Origin: Bacillota bacterium
GTDB lineage: Bacteria > Bacillota > UBA5301
Length of the DNA stretch: 53,068 nt
Assembly: GCA_012735535.1 (NCBI GenBank)
Contig: JAAYHC010000015.1
Span: forward strand, 1 to 53,068
Reading direction: 5' to 3'
Shown here: positions 1 to 12,416 of the stretch, one piece after another
Layout: each line of letters starts with the position of its first letter
Position numbering within the stretch: position 1 is the first letter of the stretch
Program-made: the position numbers and the translations under genes
Notes under the pieces: generated by a model
The model's database searches: none
Seen by the model: only the letters and a program-made list of their open reading frames with translations
What the model was told of the DNA's origin: nothing

Positions 1-26
1 GCGATGTCTACGCCATCGCTCTTCAT
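1..26 (-). CDS. Possible start of a leftward gene, truncated by the window edge
   Basis: On the minus strand an ATG at 26-24 begins a reading frame (MKSDGVDI...) that runs off the left end. An AAAGGAG-type ribosome binding site lies at 42-36, nine bases upstream. Only eight residues are visible, so no product can be named. A perfect 10-bp inverted repeat immediately precedes the start codon and may affect its translation. It could be chance; a gene here would follow fdnI after the fdn terminator. Confidence 0.35.
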
Positions 27-68
27 GAGACCTCGCTCCTTTCTGTCTATCTGTTGGTGCGAGGTCTC
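27..68 (-). promoter_or_regulatory. Perfect inverted repeat flanking a ribosome binding site
   Basis: GAGACCTCGC at 27-36 is exactly complementary to GCGAGGTCTC at 59-68, forming a 10-bp stem with a 22-base loop. On the minus strand the AAGGAG Shine-Dalgarno sits at the loop edge and the stem ends at the base before the ATG. That geometry could control translation of the leftward gene. On the plus strand the stem is followed by a short T-rich stretch, so a terminator for an outside gene is the alternative. Confidence 0.4.
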
Positions 69-163
69 TATTTTTATCTCCACACGCGTTTTTCCTGCCA
101 CCGCCTACCAAAACTTTACGCTAACCCCGGGGAGTCTTTTTCCAGCTGGGCACAGACTAAAGA

Positions 164-187
164 GGGCCCTATCTTACGACAGGGCCC
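164..187 (-). terminator. Terminator after fdnGHI
   Basis: A 10-bp stem (GGGCCCTGTC on the minus strand, one G-U pair) closes a GTAA loop and is followed by a short, poor U-rich run. It lies about 30 bases after the fdnI stop codon, where the formate dehydrogenase transcript should end. Confidence 0.7.
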
Positions 188-214
188 GTATTTTATGGAG
201 TTGGCTGTAAGGAT

Positions 215-907
215 TTAAGCGTCTTTGCCGGTTACGCGCCGGTACCACTTCGGATAGTGTGATTTGGCGAACTCTTCATCAACCCAGCCGGTGGTGATGC
301 CCTTAAGCGCAGCTCGCATTTTCGGGTGGATCAAGCTCAAGAACATATGCACCATCAGCATACAGGTCATGAACATCCAGCTTAAGTCGTGCACCGGATA
401 GGCGATCAGGACCAACCAAGACGGGAAGATGTTCGGGAACCACATGATCAATCCGCTGACGCTGAGGGTAAACAAGGTGATAATGGTTAACAGAGAGTTA
501 ACCTTCTCACCGGCGTTGATAAAGTCGGCCTCCGGAAGATCGTCAGCATGGCGCCCCATGAACTCGGTCACGATGTACTTGGGCATGAACGCGATATCTT
601 CGCCTTTCCAAGTAAAGGTAACCTTTAACCATTCCTTCGTCGGTTTGCCGCCGCCAACAAGGAGGATCAGCAAAGCGAACAAGGCGTATGGAAGCGCAAC
701 GACACGGTGGATAATCCTGGCGATCTGAATTCCGCCAAAGAGATAACCGATCCAACTGGTCGCCGGTACATAGATGGCCAACCCGGTTAACAGGAGGAGC
801 AAGAAGGTGACGGTGTGAATCCAGTGCGCAGCCACTTGCGCCTTAGTAAACCGGTAGACCTTTCCGTCTTTTACCGTACCGATTTGCGGCTCTTTCGCTC
901 TAGCCAT
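215..907 (-). CDS. fdnI: Formate dehydrogenase gamma subunit, membrane cytochrome b
   Basis: This 230-residue protein matches the FdnI/FdoI family, the di-haem cytochrome b556 that anchors the enzyme and passes electrons from the iron-sulfur subunit to the quinone pool. Four hydrophobic segments are visible, around residues 28-46, 63-83, 135-155 and 170-192. Candidate haem-ligand histidines lie in AAHWIHT (28, 31), IIHRV and the last helix (MVHMF, LIHP). It starts directly after fdnH in a tight three-gene operon. The length is normal for the family. The physiological direction, formate oxidation to menaquinone or the reverse, cannot be read from the sequence. Confidence 0.92.
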   Translation of the reverse strand: MARAKEPQIGTVKDGKVYRFTKAQVAAHWIHTVTFLLLLLTGLAIYVPATSWIGYLFGGIQIARIIHRVVALPYALFALLILLVGGGKPTKEWLKVTFTWKGEDIAFMPKYIVTEFMGRHADDLPEADFINAGEKVNSLLTIITLFTLSVSGLIMWFPNIFPSWLVLIAYPVHDLSWMFMTCMLMVHMFLSLIHPKMRAALKGITTGWVDEEFAKSHYPKWYRRVTGKDA

Positions 908-1702
908 TTATTTCACTCCCCCTTCTACATGAACTGGCGGCTCCTTCGGCTTCTGCACGTAGTTAAACCATGCAGCCACCAACAGCAACACGAGAGTGCC
1001 GCCGAGGGCGATGTTACCGATCGGACGAGCGAAGTTCTGCCAGAATTTGACCTGCCATGGTACCTGAGTGCCATGTGGCGGCAGTCCGTACACGGATGGG
1101 TCTTCGGTCAGGATATACAGGACCGTACCGCCGGCCTCCTCGTTACCATAGATGGTCGCGTTCGGGTGAGTCCGTTTTACGACGGCCAACCGTTTGTGGG
1201 CGGCCACTTCCATGTCTTGCCGTTCGCCGAACATAATGGCTCCAGGCGGACAAGTCTTAGCACACATCGGGGTCAGACCGTTTTCGATCCGGCTCACGCA
1301 CAGGTTGCACTTAGTGCTCTTGTGGTTGACGGTATCGAGTTTGGGCACCCCGAACGGGCAGTTCTGTACACAGTAGCCGCAGCCGATACAGAGGTCATGG
1401 TCAATCCAGACAGCGCCTTGCGGACTACGCTTGATCGCATTTTTCGGACAAACCATGATGCAGGCCGCCTCAGTGCAGTGCATGCACTGACGCTTGCCGA
1501 AGATCCAATCGACCCGGCCGTTGTTGACCACCTCGGTCATCTTAACCACGGTGTAGGTCTGGGTGGCAAAATCCTCTTTGGTCTGGTATGACCCGTTGAA
1601 CGGCTGGATATCGGCTTCTAAGTCGTTCCAGTTCTTGCAGGCTACCTCACAACCGCGGCAGGCCATACACTTGGTGGTGTCAATGAACATGGTTTTTGCC
1701 AT
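908..1702 (-). CDS. fdnH: Formate dehydrogenase beta subunit, four-cluster ferredoxin
   Basis: This 264-residue protein carries four cysteine groups typical of FdnH: C12-x2-C15-x2-C18-x3-C22, then CMHC..C..CP, CIGCGYCVQNCP and CNLC..C..CP. Together they bind four [4Fe-4S] clusters that wire the molybdenum/tungsten site to the cytochrome subunit. A single hydrophobic segment near residues 228-247 is the expected C-terminal membrane anchor. It follows the fdnG stop without a gap and precedes fdnI without a gap, so translation is probably coupled. It has no Tat signal of its own and is presumably exported piggy-back with FdnG. Confidence 0.94.
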   Translation of the reverse strand: MAKTMFIDTTKCMACRGCEVACKNWNDLEADIQPFNGSYQTKEDFATQTYTVVKMTEVVNNGRVDWIFGKRQCMHCTEAACIMVCPKNAIKRSPQGAVWIDHDLCIGCGYCVQNCPFGVPKLDTVNHKSTKCNLCVSRIENGLTPMCAKTCPPGAIMFGERQDMEVAAHKRLAVVKRTHPNATIYGNEEAGGTVLYILTEDPSVYGLPPHGTQVPWQVKFWQNFARPIGNIALGGTLVLLLVAAWFNYVQKPKEPPVHVEGGVK

Positions 1703-4681
1703 TTATTTCACCCCCCTAATGTTGACAAGGAAGGCCTTGTATTCTGGGATCATGGTGTTTCCATCTCCGATATGCGGCGTCAAGTTATTGGCGGTCGCAC
1801 CTGTGGCGATACCCTGGAAACCGTAGTGCCACGGTAAGCCGACATGGTGGACTTTCTTGCCGTTAACTACCATCGCTTGCATCCGCTTGGTGACCAAAGC
1901 GTAACACTCGATCTCGCCGCGCGCTGAGGAGACAACTACCTTTTGTCCGTTCTCGATTCCCAGTTCAGCTGCCAGATCCTCGCCGATTTCGGCGAACATG
2001 TACGGCATGACCTCGGCCAACCATGGGAGGTTACGGGTCATCGCACCGGCCTGCCAGTGCTCGGATACACGGTAGGTCGTGCAGACATATGGGAATCTGC
2101 TGACATCACCCTTATCATTCATCGGGGTATCCCAGAGCTTAACCACCGGGTTGAGGTTAACACTCGAGAGGATGTTGCCGGTCGGCGTCTCCCACGGCTC
2201 GTAGTGCTCAGGCAATGGACCTTCGTTACAAGCCGAGTACAGACATCCAACCCCTTCCGGCCTCATGATGTAGGCATTCTGGCCACCAGCCGAGAACGGT
2301 GAGGTCGTCACACCAAAGTCAGGCACGTCATACCCGACCCAGCTGCCCTGGGCCTCATCCCACCAGATGTTCGCCTTATCCTCCGCCCACGGCTGTCCAT
2401 ACGGATCGGCCGAGCAGCGGTTGTAGATGATCCGGCGGTTAAGCGGCCAAGCAAAGGACCACTGGAGGTAGTTGCCTACGCCGCCCGGGTCAACGGTGTT
2501 GCGCCGCTTGAGCATATTGCCTTCCTCGGTGTACTGGCCGCAGTAGATCCACACACCGCAAACGGTAGTACCATCATCTTTAAGCAGACCGAACGAAGAA
2601 AGCTGCTTACCGGTGGTCAGATCATAGCCATTGATCTCTTTGGCCACTTTGTCGATATCCGGATGGCTGCCTGTGCCATAATCCCACCACATCTTGAGGA
2701 CCGGCTCATCCTTCGGATCGGTACTGCCTTTGTATTTCTCCACAATTTTGTTGCGCAATTGATGGATGATCTCGAGGTCAGCTCTAGAATCGCCCTTCGG
2801 CGCGATGGCCTGCCAGCGCCACTGCGCCCAGCGGCCGGAGTTGGAAATTGAGCCTTCTTTCTCAAATGAACCGCACGCCGGTAGGAAGAAGACCTCGGTC
2901 TTGATATTCGCCGGGTTCACTCCCGGACGTTTCCAGAAAGCAGCTGACTCGTGCTCCCACAAATCAACGACAACCAGCCAATCCAGGTTCTCCATGGCCT
3001 TGGCTTCTTTGCCGGAGTTCGGACCACCGACAACCGGGTTCTGACCCCACAGGAACAAGCCCTTGATTACACCCTCATACATTGCTTCGAACAAAGCGAT
3101 GTGCTCGTAGTTCCGATTCGGATCCCTCTTAGGCAGCCACTGATAGCCGAACTCGTTCTCCGGAGTTGCATTCGGACCATAGAAGGCCTTGAGCATACTG
3201 ACCATGAACTTCGGCTTGTTAACCCAGTATCCTGATTTCGGGGTCTCGGTCCGGTGGTAATCAGCCAAGGTGGCATAGGCCGGAGTAGCGACCGCAGAGT
3301 TCAAATAGCCCGGATACAGATGCTGCAACAGACCCATGTCCGTTGAACCCTGCACGTTGGACTCGCCGCGAAGTGCGTTAACGCCACCGCCCGGCAGACC
3401 GGTGTTGCCTAACAGCAACTGCAAGATGGCATAGCTGCGAACATTCTGCGTACCAACGGTGTGCTGGGTGGTACCCATCGCATACAGGATCGTACCCGTT
3501 TTATCCGGTGCACCGGTCGCACAATAGGCCTCGGCTACCTTGAGGTAAAGATCTTTCGGCGTACCGGTGATCTTGCACACGGTATCTACATCATAGCGGT
3601 CATAATGCCGTTTCATGATCTGGAAGACGCAGTTCGGATCCTGCAAGGTCATATCCCGCTTGTAGTTGCCGTTTTCATCAGTTTGGTAGGCCCAAGTGGT
3701 GCGGTCATACTTCCGGGTCTTCGGGTCATAGCCGGTAAACATGCCATCGCTAAACCCATACTCCGGATGAACCAGGAAAGAAGCGTTGGTGTAGTTCACC
3801 AGGTAATCATACTGATACAGCTTGTTGTCGATCGCATACTTGATCAAACCACCGATAAAGGCGATATCGGTACCGCTGCGCATCGGAGCGTAAATGTCCG
3901 ACAACACTGAGGTCCGGGTATAACGGGGGTCGACGTGGATAATCTTGGCTCCCCTCTTCTCCCGCGCCTCGGTTAACCACTTGAAGGACATCGGATGGTT
4001 CTCAGCAGCATTCGAACCGATGATCAAGGCACAATCGGTGTTTTTAAAGTCAATATAGTGATTGGTCATTGCTCCTCTACCATACGTGGGCGCCAGACCG
4101 GCGACCGTAGAGGAGTGTCATATCCGAGCTTGGTGTTCTAAGTAGACAACACCAAGCATCCGCGCAAACTTGTGCAATAAATAGCCCTCTTCGTTGTCAA
4201 GGGCAGCTCCGCCCATGTTCGCAATCGCATGACAACGGTTAACGGTAATTCCATTCTGCTCTCTCTCGAAATACCGGTCACGCGTCTCTTTAACTTTTTC
4301 AGCAATCCGATTGAGCATCCAATCCCAATCTTTTTCTTCCCACCTATCACTACCGGCAGCACGGTACATCGGCTTGGTAAACCGTTTTGGACTCTCATAT
4401 ACCTGCCGAACGGCTGCCCCCTTGCTACATACCGCTCCCTGGTTGATCGGATGATCCGGATCACCCTCGGAGCCAATAAGCTGACCGCCCTTGGTGTAGA
4501 TTAAAATACCACAACCACAGGAGCAGTACGGGCAAATAGTCGGGGTGGCCTGGCAGGATGCTGTCTTTAATTCGGGAACCTTGGCCTCTATGGCATCAAG
4601 GTTGAATCCCAACTCCCGTACAAAGAGAGATCCTGCGGTCATCCCAGAGATTTTAAGAAAATCCCTTCGACTAACGCGCAT
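1703..4681 (-). CDS. fdnG: Formate dehydrogenase alpha subunit, selenoprotein (Sec188)
   Basis: This is the catalytic molybdopterin subunit of a formate dehydrogenase-N type enzyme, about 992 residues with an internal UGA read as selenocysteine. The first 187 codons (4681-4121) carry a twin-arginine signal (SRRDFLK, residues 4-10) and the N-terminal [4Fe-4S] cysteines C50, C53, C57 and C85. The UGA at 4120-4118 follows ...QARI and continues in frame as Sec-HSSTVAGLAPTYGRGAM into the long downstream frame. E. coli FdnG has its Sec in an equivalent place (residue 196). A SECIS hairpin follows the UGA. A GGAG lies 7 bases before the ATG, with AAAGGAG further upstream. Automated tools would split this gene in two. 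Confidence 0.95.
4072..4115 (-). promoter_or_regulatory. Bacterial SECIS element of fdnG
   Basis: Starting two bases after the UGA, CTCCTCTAC (4115-4107) pairs perfectly with GTAGAGGAG (4080-4072). An inner GCC/GGC stem presents the pentaloop GGUCU (4099-4095). The same GGUCU apical loop is the SelB-binding feature known from E. coli fdhF. This directly supports selenocysteine insertion rather than termination, and implies that selA, selB, selC and selD lie elsewhere in the genome. Confidence 0.9.
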
Positions 4682-5074
4682 CTTGAGACTCCACTCCTTT
4701 CTCTATTTCAGACTCGCGGTTCCGAAAATCCGACTGTTCACCTCCAATCTACGGAACCGGACGAATCAACAGCGGATTAAAGTGACAAACTAATACATTA
4801 ACATTTTATCGGGCCTGCCACTGAAACCCAATGAAAAATCTTGGAAGTAGTCTGAATATTCTGAATTATTTCGAGCGTGACGCTCCTTGCTTTTGCCCTT
4901 CTTCCCTTCTTCTCTGGTGGATTATATTCTAAGGCTCCTGCGAATTTCCTCTTTTCCGGAGGGGGTAAATTTTGATATTCGTGCCAAATAGAACGAGATT
5001 TCTACAAAAAGTAGCTTTGATCTGGGGTTTGAGGTGTTAAAAATAGTGAAATTCGTGTAGATAGTAACGAAATT
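4682..5074. other. Intergenic leader of fdnGHI
   Basis: This stretch upstream of fdnG holds no supported gene. On the minus strand a TATAAT lies at 4926-4921 without a recognisable -35 box, and a small GAGCG/CGCTC hairpin lies at 4873-4885. A TGGCAC at about 4987-4982 resembles a sigma-54 -24 element, but no matching -12 GC follows. Regulation by an activator is therefore possible but not shown. Confidence 0.4.
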
Positions 5075-5104
5075 AGATAGGAGGCCATTAGCGGCCTCCT
5101 ATCT
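5075..5104 (-). terminator. Terminator after fdhE
   Basis: AGATAGGAGGCC at 5075-5086 is perfectly complementary to GGCCTCCTATCT at 5093-5104, a 12-bp stem with a 6-base loop. It begins 26 bases after the fdhE stop. The T-run is weak on both strands. It separates the gyrA-fdhE transcript from fdnGHI. Confidence 0.65.
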
Positions 5105-5129
5105 CGTAATTTACAGATTTTTTCATTTT

Positions 5130-5978
5130 TTACTGGTTAACTAACTCAGGATCCTGCGTATACCCTTCTTTCTGAGCTAACAGATCCAGTTCCATCGTGA
5201 GTAAATCTTCTAACAGCATATATGGCTCAGAAGTCAGCTCCCGCGCATCTAATACTTTAATGTAGCCTTTGCACTTTTCGCAGACATCGATTTGGTATTG
5301 ACTATCCTCAATCTGCAAATAACGCACTTGTTCGTGACCGGATCCACAATATGGACACTCTAACCGTTTATACTTCCAGACCGTATCACATAGTGAACAA
5401 TATAAACTGCGTTTACCGCCCTCGCCGTCCAGTTTGCCGATTCGCCCCGGGGCCCCGCACACCGGACAATAGGGGTCGGCCCAGGCATGCTCTTTGACCA
5501 GATGGCGCATGACTTCGGCATAGGCGATGTAGAAGGGGCGTAGGGCGTTGCGGACCAGAAAGGAAAAGAGTCTTTCGTTAACATTTAGTGCCTTGGCCCT
5601 TTCTACAATCGCGCCATCATCTTCGGTTACAAAAGAGCGGATTATCTTTTCGTAATCGTCTTTCACTAATCCGCTGAGCATCAGATCTAGTTCGGCTTCA
5701 GTCTCAGGCCGGTGGGTCTTAAGGATCTCGGCAAGCTTTGTAAAGAGGGCTTGAAATTGCTCGACGTCAACGGCGACCGGCCATTTTTTAACCAGAGGTT
5801 CCTGCTTTAACAGCTGACTCTCCGCCTCTTTCTCGGTTACGGTCCAGTCCGGCTCCGGTTGCTTGTTCGCCACTTTGATCTGCTCTTTGAGAATATCCCG
5901 GTGAAACTGTAGAATCTCCGCAAGCTCCGGGTGCTTTTCAATGGCCTGATCAAACTTTTTTAAAATCCCCTTATCCAT
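5130..5978 (-). CDS. fdhE: FdhE, formate dehydrogenase maturation protein
   Basis: FdhE is a cytoplasmic accessory protein needed for assembly of active Tat-exported formate dehydrogenases; in E. coli it is an iron-binding rubredoxin-like protein that interacts with the catalytic subunit. This 282-residue protein shows the signature set of four CxxC pairs: C171/C174, C194/C197, C208/C211 and C233/C236. The N-terminal half is helical. It sits just upstream of fdnGHI, separated by a strong hairpin, so the two units may be regulated separately. The length is close to that of E. coli FdhE (about 309 residues). Confidence 0.92.
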   Translation of the reverse strand: MDKGILKKFDQAIEKHPELAEILQFHRDILKEQIKVANKQPEPDWTVTEKEAESQLLKQEPLVKKWPVAVDVEQFQALFTKLAEILKTHRPETEAELDLMLSGLVKDDYEKIIRSFVTEDDGAIVERAKALNVNERLFSFLVRNALRPFYIAYAEVMRHLVKEHAWADPYCPVCGAPGRIGKLDGEGGKRSLYCSLCDTVWKYKRLECPYCGSGHEQVRYLQIEDSQYQIDVCEKCKGYIKVLDARELTSEPYMLLEDLLTMELDLLAQKEGYTQDPELVNQ

Positions 5979-6010
5979 TCGATTCCCTCCTCGATCATTG
6001 GCTTGACAGG

Positions 6011-7369
6011 TTAATTGCGCAATCCCTGCAGCGGAGCCGGAATACGCCCGCCCCGAGCGATAAAGGCTGCAGGGCTCTCCGTATTTATTTCCATCACCGG
6101 AGCTTTACCTAATAATCCCCCGAACTCCACCCACTCTCCGCTCTTTTTTCCTGGTGCTGGAATCAACCTGACAGCTGTAGTTTTGTTGTTCATTACCCCA
6201 ATGGCAATTTCATCGGCGATGATTCCGGAGATTACCTCGGCCGGGGTATCGCCCGGAATCGCAATCATATCCAAACCCACGGAACAGACCGCGGTCATCG
6301 CCTCCAGTTTATTAAGGGTTAAACTTCCGCATTCAACCGCTCTGATCATCCCGGCGTCTTCACTCACGGGAATAAAAGCCCCGCTCAGCCCCCCTACATA
6401 CGCAGAGGCCATCGCTCCACCCTTTTTAACCGCATCGTTGAGCAGGGCTAAGGCGGCGGTTGTCCCCGCACAGCCGGTTCGTGACAAGCCCATGGCTTCC
6501 AAGATCTCGGCCACACTATCCCCAACCAAAGGCGTCGGAGCCAAAGATAGATCGAGGATGCCAAATTCCACTCCTAACTCCTCGGCGGCCCGTCTACCGA
6601 TAAATTCCCCGGCCCGAGTAATTTTATAAGCCGCCCGCTTGATCACTTCGCTGAGTTTGCCAAAGGGAGCCGGTCCGAGCCCGCGAACCGCCTCCAGGAC
6701 GACACCGGGACCACTGACCCCAACATTGATGACATTCTCGGTTTCTTCCAAACCATGGACGGCCCCGGCCATAAACGGGTTATCCCCCGGCATATTGGCG
6801 AAGACCACCAATTTGGCGCAGCCGATACCATCCCGCTCCTTGGTCAGTTCCGCGGTCTCTTTAATAATCCGCCCCATTTGGGCAACCATATCCATATTAA
6901 TTCCGGCTTTGGTACTCGCCAGATCAACCGAGGAACAAACCCGATCGGTCGCAGACAAAACCCGGGGTATCGAGGTGATGAGACGCTCATCTCCCAGGGT
7001 TGCCCCTTTGGCCACCAAGGCCGAGTAACCGCCAATAAAGTCGATACCGATATTTTTAGCCGCCCGGTCCAGCGCTAATCCGACCTCATCTGGCGCTTCG
7101 GTAAAAGAGTCGGCCAAAAAGGCAACCGGGGTGACCGAGACGCGCTTGTTGATAATGGGAATTCCGTACTCTTCCTGGATTTGCTGGGCCACCGGCACTA
7201 ACCGCTCCGCCGTACGGCAAATCTTGTCATAAACCTTGGTTGCACACTGCGCTGCCGATGGCGCGGTACAAGCGCGCAGGCTAATACCAAGGGTGATGGT
7301 ACGAATATCTAAGTTTTCAAATTCAACCATCCGAATTGTTTCGACAATTTCTTTGGGTGATAGGGGCAT
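6011..7369 (-). CDS. UPF0210 (PFL/DUF711 family) protein
   Basis: This 452-residue protein matches the UPF0210/DUF711 family, widespread in Firmicutes and archaea and structurally related to glycyl-radical-type folds, but with no established reaction. Visible family features include the N-terminal [14 protein letters not shown] block, glycine-rich [20 protein letters not shown], and the C-terminal IPAPLQ. It is paired with a small ACT-domain gene 9 bases upstream, a recurrent arrangement in Firmicutes that suggests the ACT protein is its allosteric partner. It lies between gyrA and fdhE on the same strand. Confidence 0.85.
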   Translation of the reverse strand: MPLSPKEIVETIRMVEFENLDIRTITLGISLRACTAPSAAQCATKVYDKICRTAERLVPVAQQIQEEYGIPIINKRVSVTPVAFLADSFTEAPDEVGLALDRAAKNIGIDFIGGYSALVAKGATLGDERLITSIPRVLSATDRVCSSVDLASTKAGINMDMVAQMGRIIKETAELTKERDGIGCAKLVVFANMPGDNPFMAGAVHGLEETENVINVGVSGPGVVLEAVRGLGPAPFGKLSEVIKRAAYKITRAGEFIGRRAAEELGVEFGILDLSLAPTPLVGDSVAEILEAMGLSRTGCAGTTAALALLNDAVKKGGAMASAYVGGLSGAFIPVSEDAGMIRAVECGSLTLNKLEAMTAVCSVGLDMIAIPGDTPAEVISGIIADEIAIGVMNNKTTAVRLIPAPGKKSGEWVEFGGLLGKAPVMEINTESPAAFIARGGRIPAPLQGLRN

Positions 7370-7378
7370 ACTAACCTC

Positions 7379-7711
7379 CTAAACCGTATGCATAAAATCA
7401 AAGACTTCTTCTCTGTGGATATAAATCTTGACCCCTAACCGCTCGCCCTCGGCATTCAATAAGGTGCTCAGCTCATGAAAGCTGCAGGTCATCCCCGACA
7501 GATCAACAATCATGTTCATCGTAAACAGGTCTTGCAAAACCTGTTGGCTGATATCGGCTATGTTCACCTGCTGCTCGGCGAGGACCCGGGCCACCCCGGC
7601 AATAATGCCCACCTTATCCTTGCCGATAACGGTCACAACTCCCCGGTCGCGGTGGGCCTCCGGTTCGGTTAGGGACTTTAAAACAGATAATATCTCCGCT
7701 CTATCGGTCAT
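7379..7711 (-). CDS. ACT domain protein, UPF0237 family
   Basis: This 110-residue protein contains one ACT domain beginning at VVTVIGKDKVGIIAGVA (about residues 25-95). ACT domains bind amino acids or other small ligands. The usual UPF0237 protein is about 90 residues and begins at the ACT fold. The chosen ATG adds some 20 residues and has a GAGGTGGG-type ribosome binding site directly upstream, so the extension may be real. It precedes the UPF0210 gene and probably regulates it. Confidence 0.85.
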   Translation of the reverse strand: MTDRAEILSVLKSLTEPEAHRDRGVVTVIGKDKVGIIAGVARVLAEQQVNIADISQQVLQDLFTMNMIVDLSGMTCSFHELSTLLNAEGERLGVKIYIHREEVFDFMHTV

Positions 7712-7722
7712 GCTCCCACCTC

Positions 7723-10176
7723 TTACTCTTCATCGCTCGGTTCGGCTTCCTCCGTCCGCGCCATCTGGGCCACGGCCACCACAAAATCACCCTCGTCCAG
7801 GCGCATGATCCGGACACCCTGGGTGGCCCGGCCAAATGAGGAGATGTCCTCGACCGGAACCCGGATGATGATACCTTCGGCCGTAGTCAACATGATATCA
7901 TAATCGTCGCGGACGATCTTCATGCCGACAATCGGTCCGTTCTTGGCCGTGACATTCATGGTTTTGATGCCGTAACCTCCGCGGCTTTGTAGGCGATATT
8001 CATCAATAGCCGTCCGTTTACCATAACCATACCGGCTAATGACCAAAACCTCGGAGTTGGGACGAACCACATCGAGGCCAACAACTTCATCGCCCTCTTG
8101 CAGCTTAATCCCGATGACCCCCCGCGTCATCCTGCCCATCGGCCGCACATCCTCTTCGGAAAAGCGAATGGACATGCCTTGTTTGGTCACCAGCATCACT
8201 TCTTGATTACCGTTGGTTAGGCGAACCCCGATCAATTCATCGCCATCGACCAAGTCAATCGCATTAATCCCATTTGACCTGATATTCTCGAATTCGCTGA
8301 GCGCCGTCTTCTTGACCCGGCCCATCTTGGTGCCCATGAACAAGTAGGCATCCGGATCAAACTCTTTGATCGGAATAACGGCATTAATTGTTTCGCCGGG
8401 CATGATTTGGATCAGGTTGATAATTGGTGTTCCCCGGGCTTTCCTCCCCGCTTGCGGAATCTGATAGCCCTTTAATTTGTGCATCCGCCCGCGGTTGGTA
8501 ATGAAGAGGATATCGGCATGGGTAGAGGTGATAAAGAGATGCTCTACAAAATCCTCTTCTTTGGGCATAGCACCGGTAACCCCGCGGCCGCCGCGTTTTT
8601 GCGGCTTGTAGGTATCGGCGGGAATGCTCTTGATATAGCCCTGATGCGTGATGTTCACGACGATCGCTTCATCAGCGACGAGATCCTCCATTTCGAAGTC
8701 TCCTACTGCGCTGCCGATCGTCGTCCGGCGGGAATCGGCATACTGTTCCTTGACCTCGAGCAGTTCGTCGCGGACGATGGCATAAACTTTGCGAACATCA
8801 GCCAGAATCTCTTTGTAGTAGGCAATTTTGCCCAACAAATCCTGATACTCCGCCTCAAGCTTGTCAATCTCCAAGGCGGTTAAGCGCCTGAGCCGCATAT
8901 CCAAGATCGCGATCGCTTGTTTCTCCGATAAAGCAAACTCGGCGATGAGAGCCGCTTTTGCTTCCTGATCGTCAGCCGATCCGCGGATGATCTTGATCAC
9001 CCGGTCGAGATTGGCCACCGCGATCTTAAGTCCTTCGAGAATATGGGCGCGTTCCTCGGCTTTCTCGAGCAAAAACCGGGTTCTACGCGTCACGACTTCG
9101 CGCTGGTGCTCTAAATAATAGTGCAAGGCCTCAAATAAATTCATCACCTTGGGCTGATTGTCAACCAACGCGAGCATAATCACGCCAAAGGTATCCTGAA
9201 GCTGCGTATGCTTGAACAGCTGGTTTAGCACAACATGCGGATTAACATCGCGCCGTAGATCCATCACGATCCGCATACCCTGACGATCGGACTCATCACG
9301 GAGATCGGTAATGCCGTCGATCTTCTTATCCCTGACCAGTTCGGCAATCTTTTCGATTAGCGCAGCCTTGTTCACCATATACGGGAGCTCGTGGACAATG
9401 ATCCGCGGCTTGCCGTTACTCAAGGTTTCAATGCTGGTTTTGGCGCGTACCTTGATCGAACCCCGCCCGGTCTGATAGGCCTTCTTGATCCCCTCGCGGC
9501 CGAGAATGATCCCGCCGGTCGGAAAATCCGGACCTTTAATGTACTTCATCAGACCATCAATGGTGATCTCCGGATCATCGATCATCGCTACCAGGCCGTC
9601 AATAATCTCACCCAAATTATGCGGGGGAATATTGGTCGCCATACCGACGGCAATTCCACTAGCCCCGTTGACCAAGAGATTCGGAAATCTGGCCGGTAAG
9701 ACCAGGGGTTGCTCCAATGATTCGTCAAAGTTTGGCCCGAAATCAACCGTATTCTTGTCGATATCTTGCAGCATTTTAACGGCAAAAGGCGATAGCCTGG
9801 CCTCGGTATAGCGCATTGCCGCCGGCGGGTCACCGTCGACACTACCAAAGTTGCCGTGTCCATCGACCAAGCAGTACCGGTAGGAAAAATCTTGGGCCAT
9901 CCGGACCATGGCGTCGTAAATCGCCGCGTCGCCATGGGGATGGTATTTACCCATGACTTCACCGACGATACGGGCCGATTTCTTGTGCGGCTTATCGGGC
10001 CACAGGGACAGCTCGCTCATGCCGTAGAGGATCCTACGTTGCACCGGCTTGAGTCCGTCACGGACATCCGGGAGCGCCCGCTCAACAATAACGCTCATCG
10101 CGTAGTTGATGTAGGATGTTTTCATTTCGTCGACTATCTGAACTGGTACGACCTTGCCGTCCGTGTATTCTATCAT
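7723..10176 (-). CDS. gyrA: DNA gyrase subunit A
   Basis: This 817-residue protein is the breakage-reunion subunit of DNA gyrase, which introduces negative supercoils. The catalytic tyrosine is Y123 in RYTEARL, and the GyrA box needed for DNA wrapping reads QKRGGRG near residue 550. The C-terminal part shows the repeated beta-pinwheel blades. The position equivalent to E. coli Ser83 in the quinolone-binding region is Ala84 (HGDAAIYD), a natural variant seen in several Firmicutes. It follows gyrB by 30 bases in the conserved dnaA-gyrA block. Confidence 0.97.
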   Translation of the reverse strand: MIEYTDGKVVPVQIVDEMKTSYINYAMSVIVERALPDVRDGLKPVQRRILYGMSELSLWPDKPHKKSARIVGEVMGKYHPHGDAAIYDAMVRMAQDFSYRYCLVDGHGNFGSVDGDPPAAMRYTEARLSPFAVKMLQDIDKNTVDFGPNFDESLEQPLVLPARFPNLLVNGASGIAVGMATNIPPHNLGEIIDGLVAMIDDPEITIDGLMKYIKGPDFPTGGIILGREGIKKAYQTGRGSIKVRAKTSIETLSNGKPRIIVHELPYMVNKAALIEKIAELVRDKKIDGITDLRDESDRQGMRIVMDLRRDVNPHVVLNQLFKHTQLQDTFGVIMLALVDNQPKVMNLFEALHYYLEHQREVVTRRTRFLLEKAEERAHILEGLKIAVANLDRVIKIIRGSADDQEAKAALIAEFALSEKQAIAILDMRLRRLTALEIDKLEAEYQDLLGKIAYYKEILADVRKVYAIVRDELLEVKEQYADSRRTTIGSAVGDFEMEDLVADEAIVVNITHQGYIKSIPADTYKPQKRGGRGVTGAMPKEEDFVEHLFITSTHADILFITNRGRMHKLKGYQIPQAGRKARGTPIINLIQIMPGETINAVIPIKEFDPDAYLFMGTKMGRVKKTALSEFENIRSNGINAIDLVDGDELIGVRLTNGNQEVMLVTKQGMSIRFSEEDVRPMGRMTRGVIGIKLQEGDEVVGLDVVRPNSEVLVISRYGYGKRTAIDEYRLQSRGGYGIKTMNVTAKNGPIVGMKIVRDDYDIMLTTAEGIIIRVPVEDISSFGRATQGVRIMRLDEGDFVVAVAQMARTEEAEPSDEE

Positions 10177-10206
10177 TTGGTCTTCCTCCTAAACAACGCG
10201 TACTCC

Positions 10207-12403
<2,197 letters not shown>

Positions 12404-12416
12404 GGTTTTCAACCCC

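Noticed and set aside
4-210. A 68-residue plus-strand frame at the left edge
   Set aside because: It crosses the fdn terminator hairpin, has no ribosome binding site and shows no recognisable protein pattern.
815-1591. Long antisense frame (258 residues) opposite fdnH and fdnI
   Set aside because: It is the mirror of strongly conserved genes and has no family features or binding site.
4067-4120. Frameshift or split gene in the formate dehydrogenase alpha subunit
   Set aside because: The frame does not change; the only interruption is one UGA, aligned with the known selenocysteine position and followed by a SECIS hairpin.
4975-4990. Sigma-54 promoter for fdnGHI
   Set aside because: A TGGCAC is present on the minus strand, but the required -12 element with GC at the right spacing is not.
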